Positions 24,396-32,241 are shown, counted from the stretch's first letter. The stretch: 32,760 bases of DNA from Lachnospiraceae bacterium (GCA_017438775.1 JAFRUR010000079.1:1-32760), one strand, 5' to 3'. Program-made: numbers and translations. The notes: generated by a model from the letters alone, not told the origin.

Positions 24396-25430
24396 TCAGT
24401 CCGCGAAGCTGATCACGGAGCGGCCGATGCTGGTGAACTCCTCCAGGCTCTTTAAGGCCTCGTTGACGTCCTCCAGCCGGTACTTCTTGTAGATATACGG
24501 CGTGACGACGCCCTCCTCGAGCAGGCGGATGCACTCGCGCAGACCCGCCTTGGTGGTGCCGCGGATGCCCAGGACGGCCTTCTCCTTGACCACGAAGTCC
24601 ATGTAGTTCACAGGGAACTCCTCGCCGCTGTAGCCGATCTCCACGAGGACGCCGGCGGGGCGCAGGACCTTCATGAGCTCCTTCACGCTGTCCTCCACGC
24701 CGACGAGATCCAGGATGACGTCCATGCCCTCGCCATTCGAGAGACGCATAAGTTCCTCCTGCAGGTTCTGCTCGCGGGTGTTGATGCAGTGGTCCGCGCC
24801 GAACTGCGCGCAGGCATCCAGCTTGGCCTGGGTGCGGCCGCTCACGAAGACCTCCGCGCCCAGATACTTGGCGATCTGCACGCCCTGGATGCCCAGAGCG
24901 CCGGCGCCGTAGATGAGCACGCGGTCCCCGGCCTTGACCTGGCCGCGGTCCACGATGGCGTGGTGCATGGTGGCCACGGCGTCGGTCACGATGCAGGCCT
25001 CGTCCAGCGGGATGTCCTCGCGGATGGGGATCAGGCACATCGTCGGCACGGTAAAGTACTCCTCGTAGCCGCCGTTGCGCTCAAAGCCAATGCGCACGCG
25101 GTTGCGGCACAGGTGCGCTGCGCCCTTGCGGCACAGGTCGCAGGTCCCGCAGGTGATATCGATCGAGATGATCACGTGCTGGCCCACTTCCCAGCCGGTC
25201 ACGCCCTCGCCCAGCTCCGCGATGATGCCGGCCGGCTCGTGGCCGGGGATGAGCCCTTCGGGCACCGTGGGGATCTTGCCGTCGCGGATGTGCAGGTCCG
25301 AGCCGCACAGACCGCAGCCGACCGTCTTGATCAGCACTTCTCCGGGACCCGGCGTGGGGACCGGACGCTCCTCGATCACGATGGGCTCCCCGAACTTTTT
25401 CAAAACGCCGACCTTCATCATCTTCTGCAT
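24396..25430 (-). CDS. Zinc-dependent medium-chain alcohol dehydrogenase (second copy)
   Basis: A 344-residue NAD(P)-dependent dehydrogenase. Catalytic zinc ligands are C42 (GLCGSD), H64 and E65 (PGHEPAG). Structural zinc cysteines are C94, C97, C100 and C108. The nucleotide-binding motif is VLIYGAGALGIQG. The pattern fits the threonine/sorbitol-type dehydrogenases that oxidise polyols or sugar acids. GGAGGT lies 6 bp before ATG 25430. It is downstream of the aldolase, a lipoprotein and a broken small gene, and is followed by the isomerase. It is only distantly similar to the dehydrogenase at 29993-31087 (different spacing of the structural zinc loop), so the two probably act on different steps. 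Confidence 0.93.
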   Translation of the reverse strand: MQKMMKVGVLKKFGEPIVIEERPVPTPGPGEVLIKTVGCGLCGSDLHIRDGKIPTVPEGLIPGHEPAGIIAELGEGVTGWEVGQHVIISIDITCGTCDLCRKGAAHLCRNRVRIGFERNGGYEEYFTVPTMCLIPIREDIPLDEACIVTDAVATMHHAIVDRGQVKAGDRVLIYGAGALGIQGVQIAKYLGAEVFVSGRTQAKLDACAQFGADHCINTREQNLQEELMRLSNGEGMDVILDLVGVEDSVKELMKVLRPAGVLVEIGYSGEEFPVNYMDFVVKEKAVLGIRGTTKAGLRECIRLLEEGVVTPYIYKKYRLEDVNEALKSLEEFTSIGRSVISFAD

Positions 25431-25459
25431 ATTTTTACCTCCGTATACTATAAGCCTAT

Positions 25460-25726
25460 TCAGAACTCCACCTGATAATACATCGCCTGCGGTTTAGGAA
25501 AATCCCGATATAGAATCTCTTCCATCTCGCTGTCATCAACACCAGGGGCCTCAATCAGGATGCGTACTTTTTCACCATCCGGAATGTACTCCATAACAGC
25601 CAGCAGCAGCCCGGTCATTTTTGACGAGGAATCAGACCGCTCAACTCCATCCGCAAACGTATTTCCAAAAAGGGAAAGCACACATACAACAATAACGAGG
25701 ACAATGGCAAGCAATTAATTCTTCAT
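25460..25726 (-). pseudogene. Small exported protein gene interrupted by TAA at codon 4
   Basis: A good GGAGG ribosome binding site precedes ATG 25726, but the frame reads Met-Lys-Asn-stop (TAA at 25715-25717). It then continues open for 84 codons, starting with a textbook signal-peptide core (LLAIVLVIVVCVLSLF, cut near TFA-DG). A single base change from AAA would restore it. A restart at the next codon, TTG 25714, would be about 16 nt from the ribosome binding site, which is poor spacing. The rest is short, acidic and unrecognised (ends QAMYYQVEF). The base composition is visibly more AT-rich than neighbouring enzyme genes, like the adjacent lipoprotein gene. It could also be a sequencing error or a low-level TTG start. 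Confidence 0.6.
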
Positions 25727-25843
25727 TTTTCCTCCAGCTATTCTGTCCGGACGACATTCTTTTCAATACTAATATTGCTTCACGCTTTGTCTTCAAACAA
25801 ACAGAAATACAAAATGTCAATCAAGACAATCTAACTCCTTGCC

Positions 25844-26578
25844 TCACCCCGGCCAATCGTCTTCCCAGTTTTCGCCCGGATTGCTCCACACCACTGACCG
25901 TAGTTTTTCCGCCTCCTCCTTCGGCAGTTTCAGAAGGACCGTCCAAAACCTGAGATTCTCCAGAGGGTCGAAGTGATCCGTCCTGAGCTCAACAAGGAGC
26001 AAACTGCGGTGCGCTTTCGCAGACACGACAGAGAATCTGGACCCGCCTCCGGATTGTATCCATCGCAAAAAGATGATTCGTTCCCTTTCAAAATCCGTGT
26101 CCTTGTAAACCTCCATAAGGTCTGCGATCGACATCTCCTTCAGCCGAAGGTCTTCATCGTCCCAATGAGCCTTAGATCGATCAGGTGTTTTGTCATATAC
26201 CTCTGCAATGTTATCTCTTATGTGATATCTCAGCTGAGATTCCAGTTCTTCAAAGGATCCGGCCGAATACACTTCCCTGTACACGTCGACGCCTGATTCA
26301 TAATTTCTTTCATGGAATAAAAACACCGGACCGTCTGATGAGAAAAGCAGTGCCGTTTGTGCGTAGTCCGCTATTTCCGACTCGGAACTCTCCTGCGGTT
26401 CTTCTGCATGGGTGGAGGCCGGTTCCGAGCCGGGCACAGGGGCCTGTTCCGTCTCTTTTTCTGCGGTCGATACCGGCAACGTACCTGCTTCCGTCTCGGG
26501 CGCAGAAGAGCAGGCTGCGGTCTGAAGCACAAGACTCAGGATCACGAGCATAGACAGAATAAGGAAGCGCCGTCGCAT
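25844..26578 (-). CDS. Putative lipoprotein of unknown function
   Basis: A 244-residue protein with a lipoprotein signal peptide: basic MRRRF, hydrophobic core and lipobox LQTAAC (C23). A Ser/Thr/Glu-rich linker (about 24-70) leads to a globular part with several Tyr/Trp-rich stretches, one of which is RIIFLRWIQSGGG. I do not recognise a family. The ribosome binding site is GGAGGTG, and the gene starts only 30 bp after the aldolase stop, so it is co-transcribed with catabolic genes. Codon use and base composition are noticeably lower in GC than in the flanking enzyme genes, which suggests late acquisition. After the stop, 117 bp of AT-rich spacer (25727-25843) contains no other gene; TTTGAA-17-TATTAG there is only a weak promoter candidate. 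Confidence 0.85.
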   Translation of the reverse strand: MRRRFLILSMLVILSLVLQTAACSSAPETEAGTLPVSTAEKETEQAPVPGSEPASTHAEEPQESSESEIADYAQTALLFSSDGPVFLFHERNYESGVDVYREVYSAGSFEELESQLRYHIRDNIAEVYDKTPDRSKAHWDDEDLRLKEMSIADLMEVYKDTDFERERIIFLRWIQSGGGSRFSVVSAKAHRSLLLVELRTDHFDPLENLRFWTVLLKLPKEEAEKLRSVVWSNPGENWEDDWPG

Positions 26579-26608
26579 AGATACACCTCCTCTCCTCTAC
26601 TTCTGTGA

Positions 26609-27226
26609 TCAATAGATCCCCAACTTCTCGCAGGCCGCCTTCGTGATGGCGATCTGCGCGGTCTCCTCGAACAGTTCCGCCATGTGCTCTGCGGCCAGGA
26701 TATCCTTCCCGAGAGCCACGACGCCGTGGCCGACCAGGATGAAGCCCGGAAGCTTCGGGTTTTCCTCGAACAGTTTCCGGATGGCCGGCTCGTCCTCCGG
26801 CTGCACCGACGCGGTCTTCACATCCACGACGGGCAGGTCGCATCCCACCTTCAGCTGCATGTGCAGGGTGGTCATCGGCAGGGCCTTTTTGCTGTACGAC
26901 CAGGAAATGGCCCAGGGGCTGTGGCAGTGCATGACGCCGCCCACGTTCATCCCGAGCTCGTCCGCCAGCCTGTACATCAGGCCGTGCAGGAACACCTCGC
27001 GGGTGGGCTTGCCGCCCTCCGGCGCAAGGACCGTCCCGTCCAGGGTCGTTTCCACAAAGCCCTCGCCCTCTTTATTGCAGTCCGCGAGGGAACCGCCGCT
27101 GGACTTGACGATCATGCCGCCCTCCATGCGCGCGGAGCAGTTCCCGCCGTTGCCCGTCTGAATCCCGCGGGCGTAGGCGCGGTGTGCCGCGATCTCCAGC
27201 TGCTCGTAGATCTTTGCTTTCTCCAT
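26609..27226 (-). CDS. Class II aldolase/adducin family protein (fuculose-phosphate aldolase-like)
   Basis: A 205-residue zinc aldolase. The motif TGNGGNCSAR (about 24-33), catalytic glutamate E77 (TREVFLHGL), zinc ligands H100 and H102 (MHCHSPWA) and H167 (VGHGVV) are all in place. The fold cleaves a ketose or sugar-acid phosphate to dihydroxyacetone phosphate plus an aldehyde, or decarboxylates or dehydrates related substrates. ATG 27226 has AAAGAGGAGAG upstream; the longer frame from 27271 is not supported. It is the first gene of the run aldolase-lipoprotein-small protein-dehydrogenase-isomerase-cupin. Length is near that of FucA-type enzymes. No kinase is encoded nearby, so an unphosphorylated substrate is possible. 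Confidence 0.92.
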   Translation of the reverse strand: MEKAKIYEQLEIAAHRAYARGIQTGNGGNCSARMEGGMIVKSSGGSLADCNKEGEGFVETTLDGTVLAPEGGKPTREVFLHGLMYRLADELGMNVGGVMHCHSPWAISWSYSKKALPMTTLHMQLKVGCDLPVVDVKTASVQPEDEPAIRKLFEENPKLPGFILVGHGVVALGKDILAAEHMAELFEETAQIAITKAACEKLGIY

Positions 27227-27288
27227 GTCTCTCCTCTTTGTGTGTGTGTCCGCCTGCGGGCGGGCCGTCATTCTTCCGTGTCTATCCC

Positions 27289-27317
27289 ATCTTGCCGGAA
27301 GACGGGGGTGTTCTCAA
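27289..27317 (-). promoter_or_regulatory. Candidate promoter of the aldolase operon
   Basis: On the - strand, TTGAGA (27312-27317), 17 bp, CAAGAT (27289-27294). It lies about 60 bp before the aldolase ATG, within a 428-bp gene-free stretch (27227-27654). Confidence 0.5.
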
Positions 27318-27429
27318 TTCAGGTTCTTTGCGCTCTCACCGCGCTTATCTCTGAGTCGTTCTGCGGGGCGCGCCGCCGACCTTTCGGCACCGAAAACCGC
27401 CGCTTCCTGTCCTGTGGCCTCCGCCTTGC

Positions 27430-27591
27430 CGCCGCACTGTCCGGGAACGCCGATCCCCCGTCAGGACGGCTCGCGCCTTGACTCATCACGCAGCGGGCGC
27501 TAACCTCGCGGCGCCTTTCGGCACCGCTCGCCAAGCGCCGGCGTGCTTCGGCACCTGACGCGGTCTGCGGCTTTTCCCGGACAGTACGGCG
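27430..27591 (+). repeat. Structured intergenic repeat, copy B
   Basis: Outer arms 27430-27447 and 27574-27591 pair with one mismatch (core CTGTCCGGGAA). An inner pair, CGTCAGG (27459-27465) with CCTGACG (27554-27560), continues the fold. The core 27489-27543 matches copy A (861-914) at about 47 of 55 positions. The arms differ in sequence from those of copy A but occupy the same places and still pair. A small hairpin, TTTCTTC/GAAGAAA (27613-27631), follows. No gene is present in 27227-27654. Confidence 0.68.
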
Positions 27592-27654
27592 CGGGGAGGC
27601 CGAGCGCAGGTGTTTCTTCGCCTTGAAGAAAGGTCCGTGCGCCCGAAAAGGTCC

Positions 27655-28875
27655 TCACTCGCCTTTATACAGCTTCTCGAACTCGTCGGCGAGCGCCAGC
27701 GCGAACTCCGGATCGTTCATGTGCATATCCTTCTCGATATACAGCACGGTATCGGCCTTCTTCGCCTTGACGGCGTCCGTGAAGCCCTGATTCGCGTGCT
27801 CGTCGTAGAGGACGCGCCCCTCCCTGTTCTGCTGGGAGTAGCCGCGCAGCGGCACCATGATGGCGTTCGGCCCCTTGGCCCCGTTGTGCTTCTCCGTGAT
27901 GTAGGTGCCGACGCGGTACATGTCCTCGTAGCTGGCACGCACGTGGGTGTGGAACGGCGTGTGGATGTTGTAGGCGCGGCCCTTCAGCTCCTCCGGAAGC
28001 TCTGCGACCGGGCCCTTGAGCTGGAAGTCCACCGCGCCGGGCGCCGTGATGACCGGGATGCCCGCGGCGTAGATGTTCTCAAAACGGTGCTCATCCGCGG
28101 CCATCAGACCGTCGTAGAGATAGCCGCCCACGTCGTGCGGCGTCACGTCGATCACGCCGGCGATCTTGCCCTCCGCGGCCAGTTCGTCCAGGACCACGGC
28201 GCCCACCACGTTGCAGTGGCAGACGATGGTCTCGTAGCCGCGCTCGTCCAGGATCTTCTTAAGGCGCATGACGCACTCCGTGGTCACGCCGGCCATCGTG
28301 AGGCCGACCACGGGCTTATTCGTGACGTAAGGCGCGCGCTCGGCCATCTCCACCATGCCGCAGACCGCGCCGACGCCCGACGAAAAGATCGGAATCGTGA
28401 TGGCGTTCAGGCCGCAGATATCCGAAATGGACGGGATCATCACGATGTCGCGGTTGCCCACGTAGTCGCCGAAGCGGGCCGTGCCGCAGGCCACCGTGGA
28501 GACCAGGACCTTGGGGAAGCCCACCGGCAGGCCCTGCATCGCGTAGGACGACATGGCGCTGCCCTGGCCGCCGCCCACGGAGAGAACGCCCTGGATCTTC
28601 CCTTCTTTGGCCAGACGCTGCAGGGTCAGGCGCACGCCCTGGGACATCGCCTTCTGCAGGGCGGCCTTGCCGTTCGCGCGATAGGCCTCCAGGTCGTCCA
28701 CCCCCGCCGCGGCCAGAAGCTCGTGGCGCGAGATGTCCGGCTCGATGGCAGGCGGGAAAAGCATGCCGGAGTCCAGGATGAGGGCCTTGTGGCCCGCCTC
28801 CTCGATGCGGTCGCGCAGGAAGGCGGTCTCCGGCCCTTTGGTGTCCAGTGTCGCAATGATTCCGATCACAGCCAT
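27655..28875 (-). CDS. Tm-1-like ATP-binding (UPF0261) family protein
   Basis: A 406-residue protein of the Tm-1-like/UPF0261 family, close to full family length. Recognisable parts are the start VIGIIATLDTKGPE, the glycine-rich LSVGGGQGSA (about 98-107), STVACGTARFGDYVGNRDIVMIPSISDI, and GLTMAGVTTEC followed by the late PHDVGGYLYDG. The biochemical role is poorly known. The family is named after a plant resistance protein that binds ATP and viral helicase, and bacterial members occur in catabolic operons. GAGGAG lies upstream of ATG 28875. A strong terminator at 28968-29005 separates it from the MBL gene, so it may have its own promoter in 28876-28967, although none stands out. Confidence 0.9.
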   Translation of the reverse strand: MAVIGIIATLDTKGPETAFLRDRIEEAGHKALILDSGMLFPPAIEPDISRHELLAAAGVDDLEAYRANGKAALQKAMSQGVRLTLQRLAKEGKIQGVLSVGGGQGSAMSSYAMQGLPVGFPKVLVSTVACGTARFGDYVGNRDIVMIPSISDICGLNAITIPIFSSGVGAVCGMVEMAERAPYVTNKPVVGLTMAGVTTECVMRLKKILDERGYETIVCHCNVVGAVVLDELAAEGKIAGVIDVTPHDVGGYLYDGLMAADEHRFENIYAAGIPVITAPGAVDFQLKGPVAELPEELKGRAYNIHTPFHTHVRASYEDMYRVGTYITEKHNGAKGPNAIMVPLRGYSQQNREGRVLYDEHANQGFTDAVKAKKADTVLYIEKDMHMNDPEFALALADEFEKLYKGE

Positions 28876-28967
28876 AGTATCTCCTCTCCGGCCGCAGCCC
28901 GCCGTCCCAGATGTGTCCGGCGCGCGGCCGCAGGCTCATTCGCATCCGCGATAGTGTTCGTATTCGC

Positions 28968-29005
28968 AAAAAAACGGCGGCAGGCCGCAGACGGGCCCGC
29001 CGCCG
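28968..29005 (-). terminator. Terminator after the MBL-fold hydrolase gene
   Basis: CGGCGGC (28975-28981) pairs with GCCGCCG (28999-29005), followed on the - strand by seven T residues. It ends the dehydrogenase-MBL transcript. Confidence 0.85.
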
Positions 29006-29053
29006 CGTCGGACGGTACTCATGGCCGCACGAAAGGCGGCCTCATGTCAGGCG

Positions 29054-29860
29054 TTACAGACCCAGGACCGGGGTCTTCTCGAAGCGCTCCACAAGCGTGG
29101 GCTCGTGGGTCGGCAGGACCATGTTGAGGTCGGGGCAGCGGCGCTTGATCTCACGGACGCTCTCCCACCAGTCGGTCAGGCTCACGAAGCGGGCCGTCGG
29201 GGTGACGTCGTAGTCGATCTCGGGGATGGGCTTGAAGTTGTCCATCAGGAAGACGGCGTCGCCGATGATGTGGTAGGTGCCGTCCTTGGTGTCCACTTCC
29301 ACGGCCTGGTGGCCGACGGAGTGACCGGGGGTTGGATACACGCGCACGCCGGGGACGATCTCGGCCTCGCCGTCCAGCAGGACGAAGCGGTCCTCGCAGC
29401 CGATGAACGGAGCCTCGATGCCGAGCCACTTGTACTCATAGGACTTGTAGTACAGAGGCAGGGGATTCATCGCGAACTCGTATTCCTTGCGCTGCGCATA
29501 GTAGGTCGCGTTCTTGAACTCCTTCATGTAGAAGGTGTGGTCCCAGTGCAGGTGCGTGAAGATGATCTTGGTGACCTGGTCGGGGTCGTAGCCAGCCTTG
29601 CGCACGGCCGCGGGGGACGCCTGGTCGGGATCCTGCCAGGAACCCGGATGATGATACGTGTTCGCGCGGTCCGCGTTGGCCATGCCGCAGTCCACCAGGA
29701 TGACTTCGCTGCCGGTGTCCAGCAGATAGAAGAAGACGGGAAGGGGCTTGTCTTCGTTCGAGACGTTCGGATAGTACTTATGGGTCGAGAAATGATAGTG
29801 ATAGGTCTTCGGGTTGGACGTGCAGAAACCCGAGTTCAGGGGACGGATCGTGATGCCCAT
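29054..29860 (-). CDS. MBL-fold metallohydrolase, lactonase-like
   Basis: A 268-residue enzyme of the N-acyl-homoserine-lactonase branch of metallo-beta-lactamase folds. Zinc motif HLHWDH is at residues 103-108; the later ligands are in PGHSVGHQ, IGDAV and LPTHEP. Such enzymes open lactone rings, and in a sugar pathway this could hydrolyse a sugar lactone made by the upstream dehydrogenase. Quorum quenching is possible but less supported by the neighbours. No signal peptide, so cytoplasmic. The ribosome binding site AAAGGAGGAGA is strong. It follows the GntR-linked dehydrogenase by 132 bp, with a hairpin in between. Confidence 0.92.
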   Translation of the reverse strand: MGITIRPLNSGFCTSNPKTYHYHFSTHKYYPNVSNEDKPLPVFFYLLDTGSEVILVDCGMANADRANTYHHPGSWQDPDQASPAAVRKAGYDPDQVTKIIFTHLHWDHTFYMKEFKNATYYAQRKEYEFAMNPLPLYYKSYEYKWLGIEAPFIGCEDRFVLLDGEAEIVPGVRVYPTPGHSVGHQAVEVDTKDGTYHIIGDAVFLMDNFKPIPEIDYDVTPTARFVSLTDWWESVREIKRRCPDLNMVLPTHEPTLVERFEKTPVLGL

Positions 29861-29938
29861 GGGAATCTCCTCCTTTGATGGGGTGCGTCTCTCCGCCCCC
29901 TCCCGGCGCGGCCGGACAGCGGCGGAAAAACGGAGAAA

Positions 29939-29970
29939 GCGCAGGAAAGCGGAAGGCCGCCTCCCTGCGC
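29939..29970 (-). other. Intercistronic hairpin between the dehydrogenase and MBL genes
   Basis: GCGCAGG (29939-29945) pairs with CCTGCGC (29964-29970), with an inner GCGG/CCGC pairing, followed on the - strand by TTTCTCCGTTTTT. It may be a partial terminator that lowers expression of the second gene. Confidence 0.5.
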
Positions 29971-29992
29971 AGATGTACCGATGAAAAAACGC

Positions 29993-31087
29993 TTACGGAT
30001 TGATGACGACCTTGACGGAGTTGTCCTTCTTGTGCTCGAAGATATCGACGGCCTTCTCGTAGTCCTCCAGCGGGAAGGTGTGGGAGACCAGAGCCTCTCC
30101 GTTGATCTTTCCGGAGGCGAAGAAGTCAAGGACCATCTTGGACACGCCGGGGTTGGCCTTGGAGCCGTGCAGCTGGACCTCGTTGAACACGACGGTGTTC
30201 ATGGGCAGCGCCAGGTTGGCCGGATCGTGATAGTTCGCGATCAGGGCGACATGACCGGCCTTGCGGACCATCTGGCAGGCCTTGTAAGGGGAGTCGTCCG
30301 CACCGGAGCACTCCATGACCTCGTCCGCGCCGATGCCGTTGGTGAGCTCAAGGACGCGCGCCACAACGTCTTCCTTCGTGAAGTCGATGCAGACATCCGC
30401 ACCCAGCTCGCGGGCCTTCTCCAGTTTCGCGCCGCGGCCGATCATGATGACACGGCCGGAACCGAGAGCCTTGCACTCCATCATGGCGCACAGGCCGATG
30501 GGGCCGGGGCCGAAGACGACGGAGGTGCCGCCCGGGGTCACGCCGGCCTGCAGCACGCCGTGCATGGCAACACCGGCGGTGTCGCACATGGAGGCGACGT
30601 CATAGGAAACGTTGTCCGCGATCTTGCAGAGGGCGCCGGTCTTGTAGACGTTGTACTCCGCATTGGCACCCTGCCAGTAGAAGCCGTAGTGGCGATGGCC
30701 GGTGTCCAGCTTGCTGTTCAGACCGTCCTTGCCGTAGTTCAGGCAGACGGTGTAGTGGCCGTTCTTGCAGTTCTCGCAGTGGCCGCAGCCGTGATGGGCT
30801 TCACCCGCGACGCGGTCTCCGACCTGGAAATCTTCCACGCCTTCGCCCAGGGCGACGACCTGGCCGGCCCACTCATGACCCATGATGAAAGGATAGTAAG
30901 GGGGCCAGTTGGTGAACGCGTATCCGCCGTGGATCATCTTGGGGTCGGAACCGCAGATGGCAACGGACTTAATGCGGCAGAGGACTTCTCCGGGGCCGGG
31001 CTTGGGAACGGGAACTTCGCGCAGCTCCAGGTGATCGTACGCCGTCAGCATCATGGCTTTCATGGTTTCGGGGATCTCGAACGTCAT
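29993..31087 (-). CDS. Zinc-dependent alcohol dehydrogenase, GntR-linked
   Basis: A 364-residue medium-chain dehydrogenase. Catalytic zinc site: C45 (AICGSD), H71 and E72 (MGHEWAG). Structural zinc: C101, C104, C107 and C115. Nucleotide fold: VVFGPGPIGL (about 191-199). It resembles sorbitol/threonine-type dehydrogenases that oxidise a secondary hydroxyl of a sugar, polyol or sugar acid. GGAGGG precedes ATG 31087. It is transcribed divergently from the GntR gene through a strong promoter with a palindrome on the start site, so it is very probably that regulator's main target and the first step of the pathway. Followed by the MBL hydrolase gene. Confidence 0.94.
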   Translation of the reverse strand: MTFEIPETMKAMMLTAYDHLELREVPVPKPGPGEVLCRIKSVAICGSDPKMIHGGYAFTNWPPYYPFIMGHEWAGQVVALGEGVEDFQVGDRVAGEAHHGCGHCENCKNGHYTVCLNYGKDGLNSKLDTGHRHYGFYWQGANAEYNVYKTGALCKIADNVSYDVASMCDTAGVAMHGVLQAGVTPGGTSVVFGPGPIGLCAMMECKALGSGRVIMIGRGAKLEKARELGADVCIDFTKEDVVARVLELTNGIGADEVMECSGADDSPYKACQMVRKAGHVALIANYHDPANLALPMNTVVFNEVQLHGSKANPGVSKMVLDFFASGKINGEALVSHTFPLEDYEKAVDIFEHKKDNSVKVVINP

Positions 31088-31143
31088 GTGTGTGCCCTCC
31101 TTCTACTGGGGTGTTTCTTATCTGCAAGTGCCGGTTTTTCTGC

Positions 31144-31158
31144 ACTTGTTCTACAAGT
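31144..31158. promoter_or_regulatory. GntR-type operator 1, on the dehydrogenase start site
   Basis: Perfect palindrome ACTTGT-TCT-ACAAGT. It fits the TNGTNNNACNA pattern of FadR/FCD-type GntR regulators and lies 7 bp downstream of the dehydrogenase -10 box, over the expected transcription start. Confidence 0.75.
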
Positions 31159-31165
31159 TGACTAC

Positions 31166-31194
31166 AGCATACCATAACCTATTTGTTTTGTCAA
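31166..31194 (-). promoter_or_regulatory. Sigma-A promoter of the dehydrogenase-MBL operon
   Basis: On the - strand, a perfect TTGACA (31189-31194), 17 bp and TATGCT (31166-31171). Confidence 0.88.
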
Positions 31195-31287
31195 TGCGTT
31201 TCTCACGAAAACTTGGTGATTCTTTTCGTTTTTTCCCCGGGCACTCCCCGGTTTTCGTCAGAATGCACTTGAAAAACCCCGGTTTTC

Positions 31288-31300
31288 CTTGTTGAACAAG
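31288..31300. promoter_or_regulatory. GntR-type operator 2, between the divergent promoters
   Basis: Palindrome CTTGT-TGA-ACAAG, the same pattern as operators 1 and 3. It lies 30 bp upstream of the gntR -35 box and about 94 bp from the dehydrogenase -35, where it could support looping between sites. Confidence 0.65.
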
Positions 31301-31330
31301 TGATGAGTTTCGGATGAGTTTCCGTTTTTC

Positions 31331-31359
31331 TTGCTTTTTTCGGGTCCATCAGGTAAGAT
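31331..31359 (+). promoter_or_regulatory. Sigma-A promoter of the gntR gene
   Basis: TTGCTT (31331-31336), 17 bp and TAAGAT (31354-31359). Confidence 0.7.
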
Positions 31360-31362
31360 GGA

Positions 31363-31377
31363 AGTTGTTGAACAACT
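31363..31377. promoter_or_regulatory. GntR-type operator 3, on the gntR start site
   Basis: Perfect palindrome AGTTGT-TGA-ACAACT immediately after the gntR -10 box. The placement mirrors operator 1 and points to autorepression. Confidence 0.75.
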
Positions 31378-31421
31378 ATCGCATCGCGCAGCCACCCTGC
31401 ACCGACAGGACGGAGGACCCT

Positions 31422-32150
31422 ATGGAGCAAAACCTGTTTTCCGGATACGGCGACACTGTCGCCGATACCGTGTTTGAGCGGCTCTTCAAGCGCATCGCCT
31501 CGGGCGAATTCCTCCCCGGGGACAAGATCCCCTCGGAGAACGAGCTCTGCGCGCAGTGGGGCGTCTCCCGCAACACCCTGCGTAGCGCCATCAACCGGCT
31601 GGCCACCATGGGCATTCTGGAGACGCGCCGCGGTGACGGCTCCTACGTCCGCCAGTTCGGCGTGCAGACCTATATCAACACCTTCATCCCGGCCATGCTC
31701 ATCAACGAGGACAGCCTGATGGAGCTCATCCAGCTGCGCAAGGCCATCGAGGTCGCGTCGGCGCGGCTGGCCGCGGAGCGGGCCACGCCGGAGGATATCG
31801 AAGCCCTGGAGGACTGCTACGAGGCCTCCACCCGCGCGGGCGAGAACATGAAGGTCTATGCGGAGAGCACGGTGGACTTCCACTACCAGGTCGCCGTGAC
31901 CAGCAAGAACCAGATCTTCTCCACCATGATGGAGATCATCAAGTTCATCATCACGTCCAAGATGGAGAACTTCCTGGTCTTCTCCCGGAACGACAAGAAC
32001 TCCACCTACTACCACTTCATGATTCTGCAGGCCATCAAGAACCACAAGCCCGACGAGGCCTCCTTCCTGATGGAGGCCCACATGAATTTCCTGGTGAGCA
32101 AGGTGCAGGAATACGAGGATTACATCAAGGAACATCCGGGGACCGAGTAA
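31422..32150 (+). CDS. GntR-family transcriptional regulator, FadR/FCD type
   Basis: A 242-residue DNA-binding regulator. An N-terminal winged helix (about residues 12-78) has the typical LPGDKIPSENELCAQWGVSRNTLRSAINRLATMG-like course and wing RRGDGSYV. The C-terminal FCD effector domain (about 95-235) is all-helical, with metal/ligand-type positions in VDFHYQVAVTSKN and EAHMNFL. It should bind a small organic acid or sugar-derived effector. ATG 31422 follows GGAGGA; the longer frame from 31314 starts upstream of its own promoter. It is divergent from the dehydrogenase operon, and three matching palindromes lie between them, two of them on the start sites. The most likely role is substrate-relieved repression of the catabolic genes and of itself. 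Confidence 0.93.
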   Translation: MEQNLFSGYGDTVADTVFERLFKRIASGEFLPGDKIPSENELCAQWGVSRNTLRSAINRLATMGILETRRGDGSYVRQFGVQTYINTFIPAMLINEDSLMELIQLRKAIEVASARLAAERATPEDIEALEDCYEASTRAGENMKVYAESTVDFHYQVAVTSKNQIFSTMMEIIKFIITSKMENFLVFSRNDKNSTYYHFMILQAIKNHKPDEASFLMEAHMNFLVSKVQEYEDYIKEHPGTE

Positions 32151-32241
32151 TACCGCAAAAGGGAGCCGCACCGGGACGAATCCGGACGGGAGCCGATTCC
32201 GGCGGAACGCGCATTTGAAAAGCACAGCACAGGAGCACAAA

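Noticed and set aside
29054-29860. Calling the MBL enzyme a quorum-quenching AHL lactonase
   Set aside because: Family similarity is only to the general lactonase branch, and the neighbours point to sugar or lactone catabolism, so only lactonase-like is claimed.
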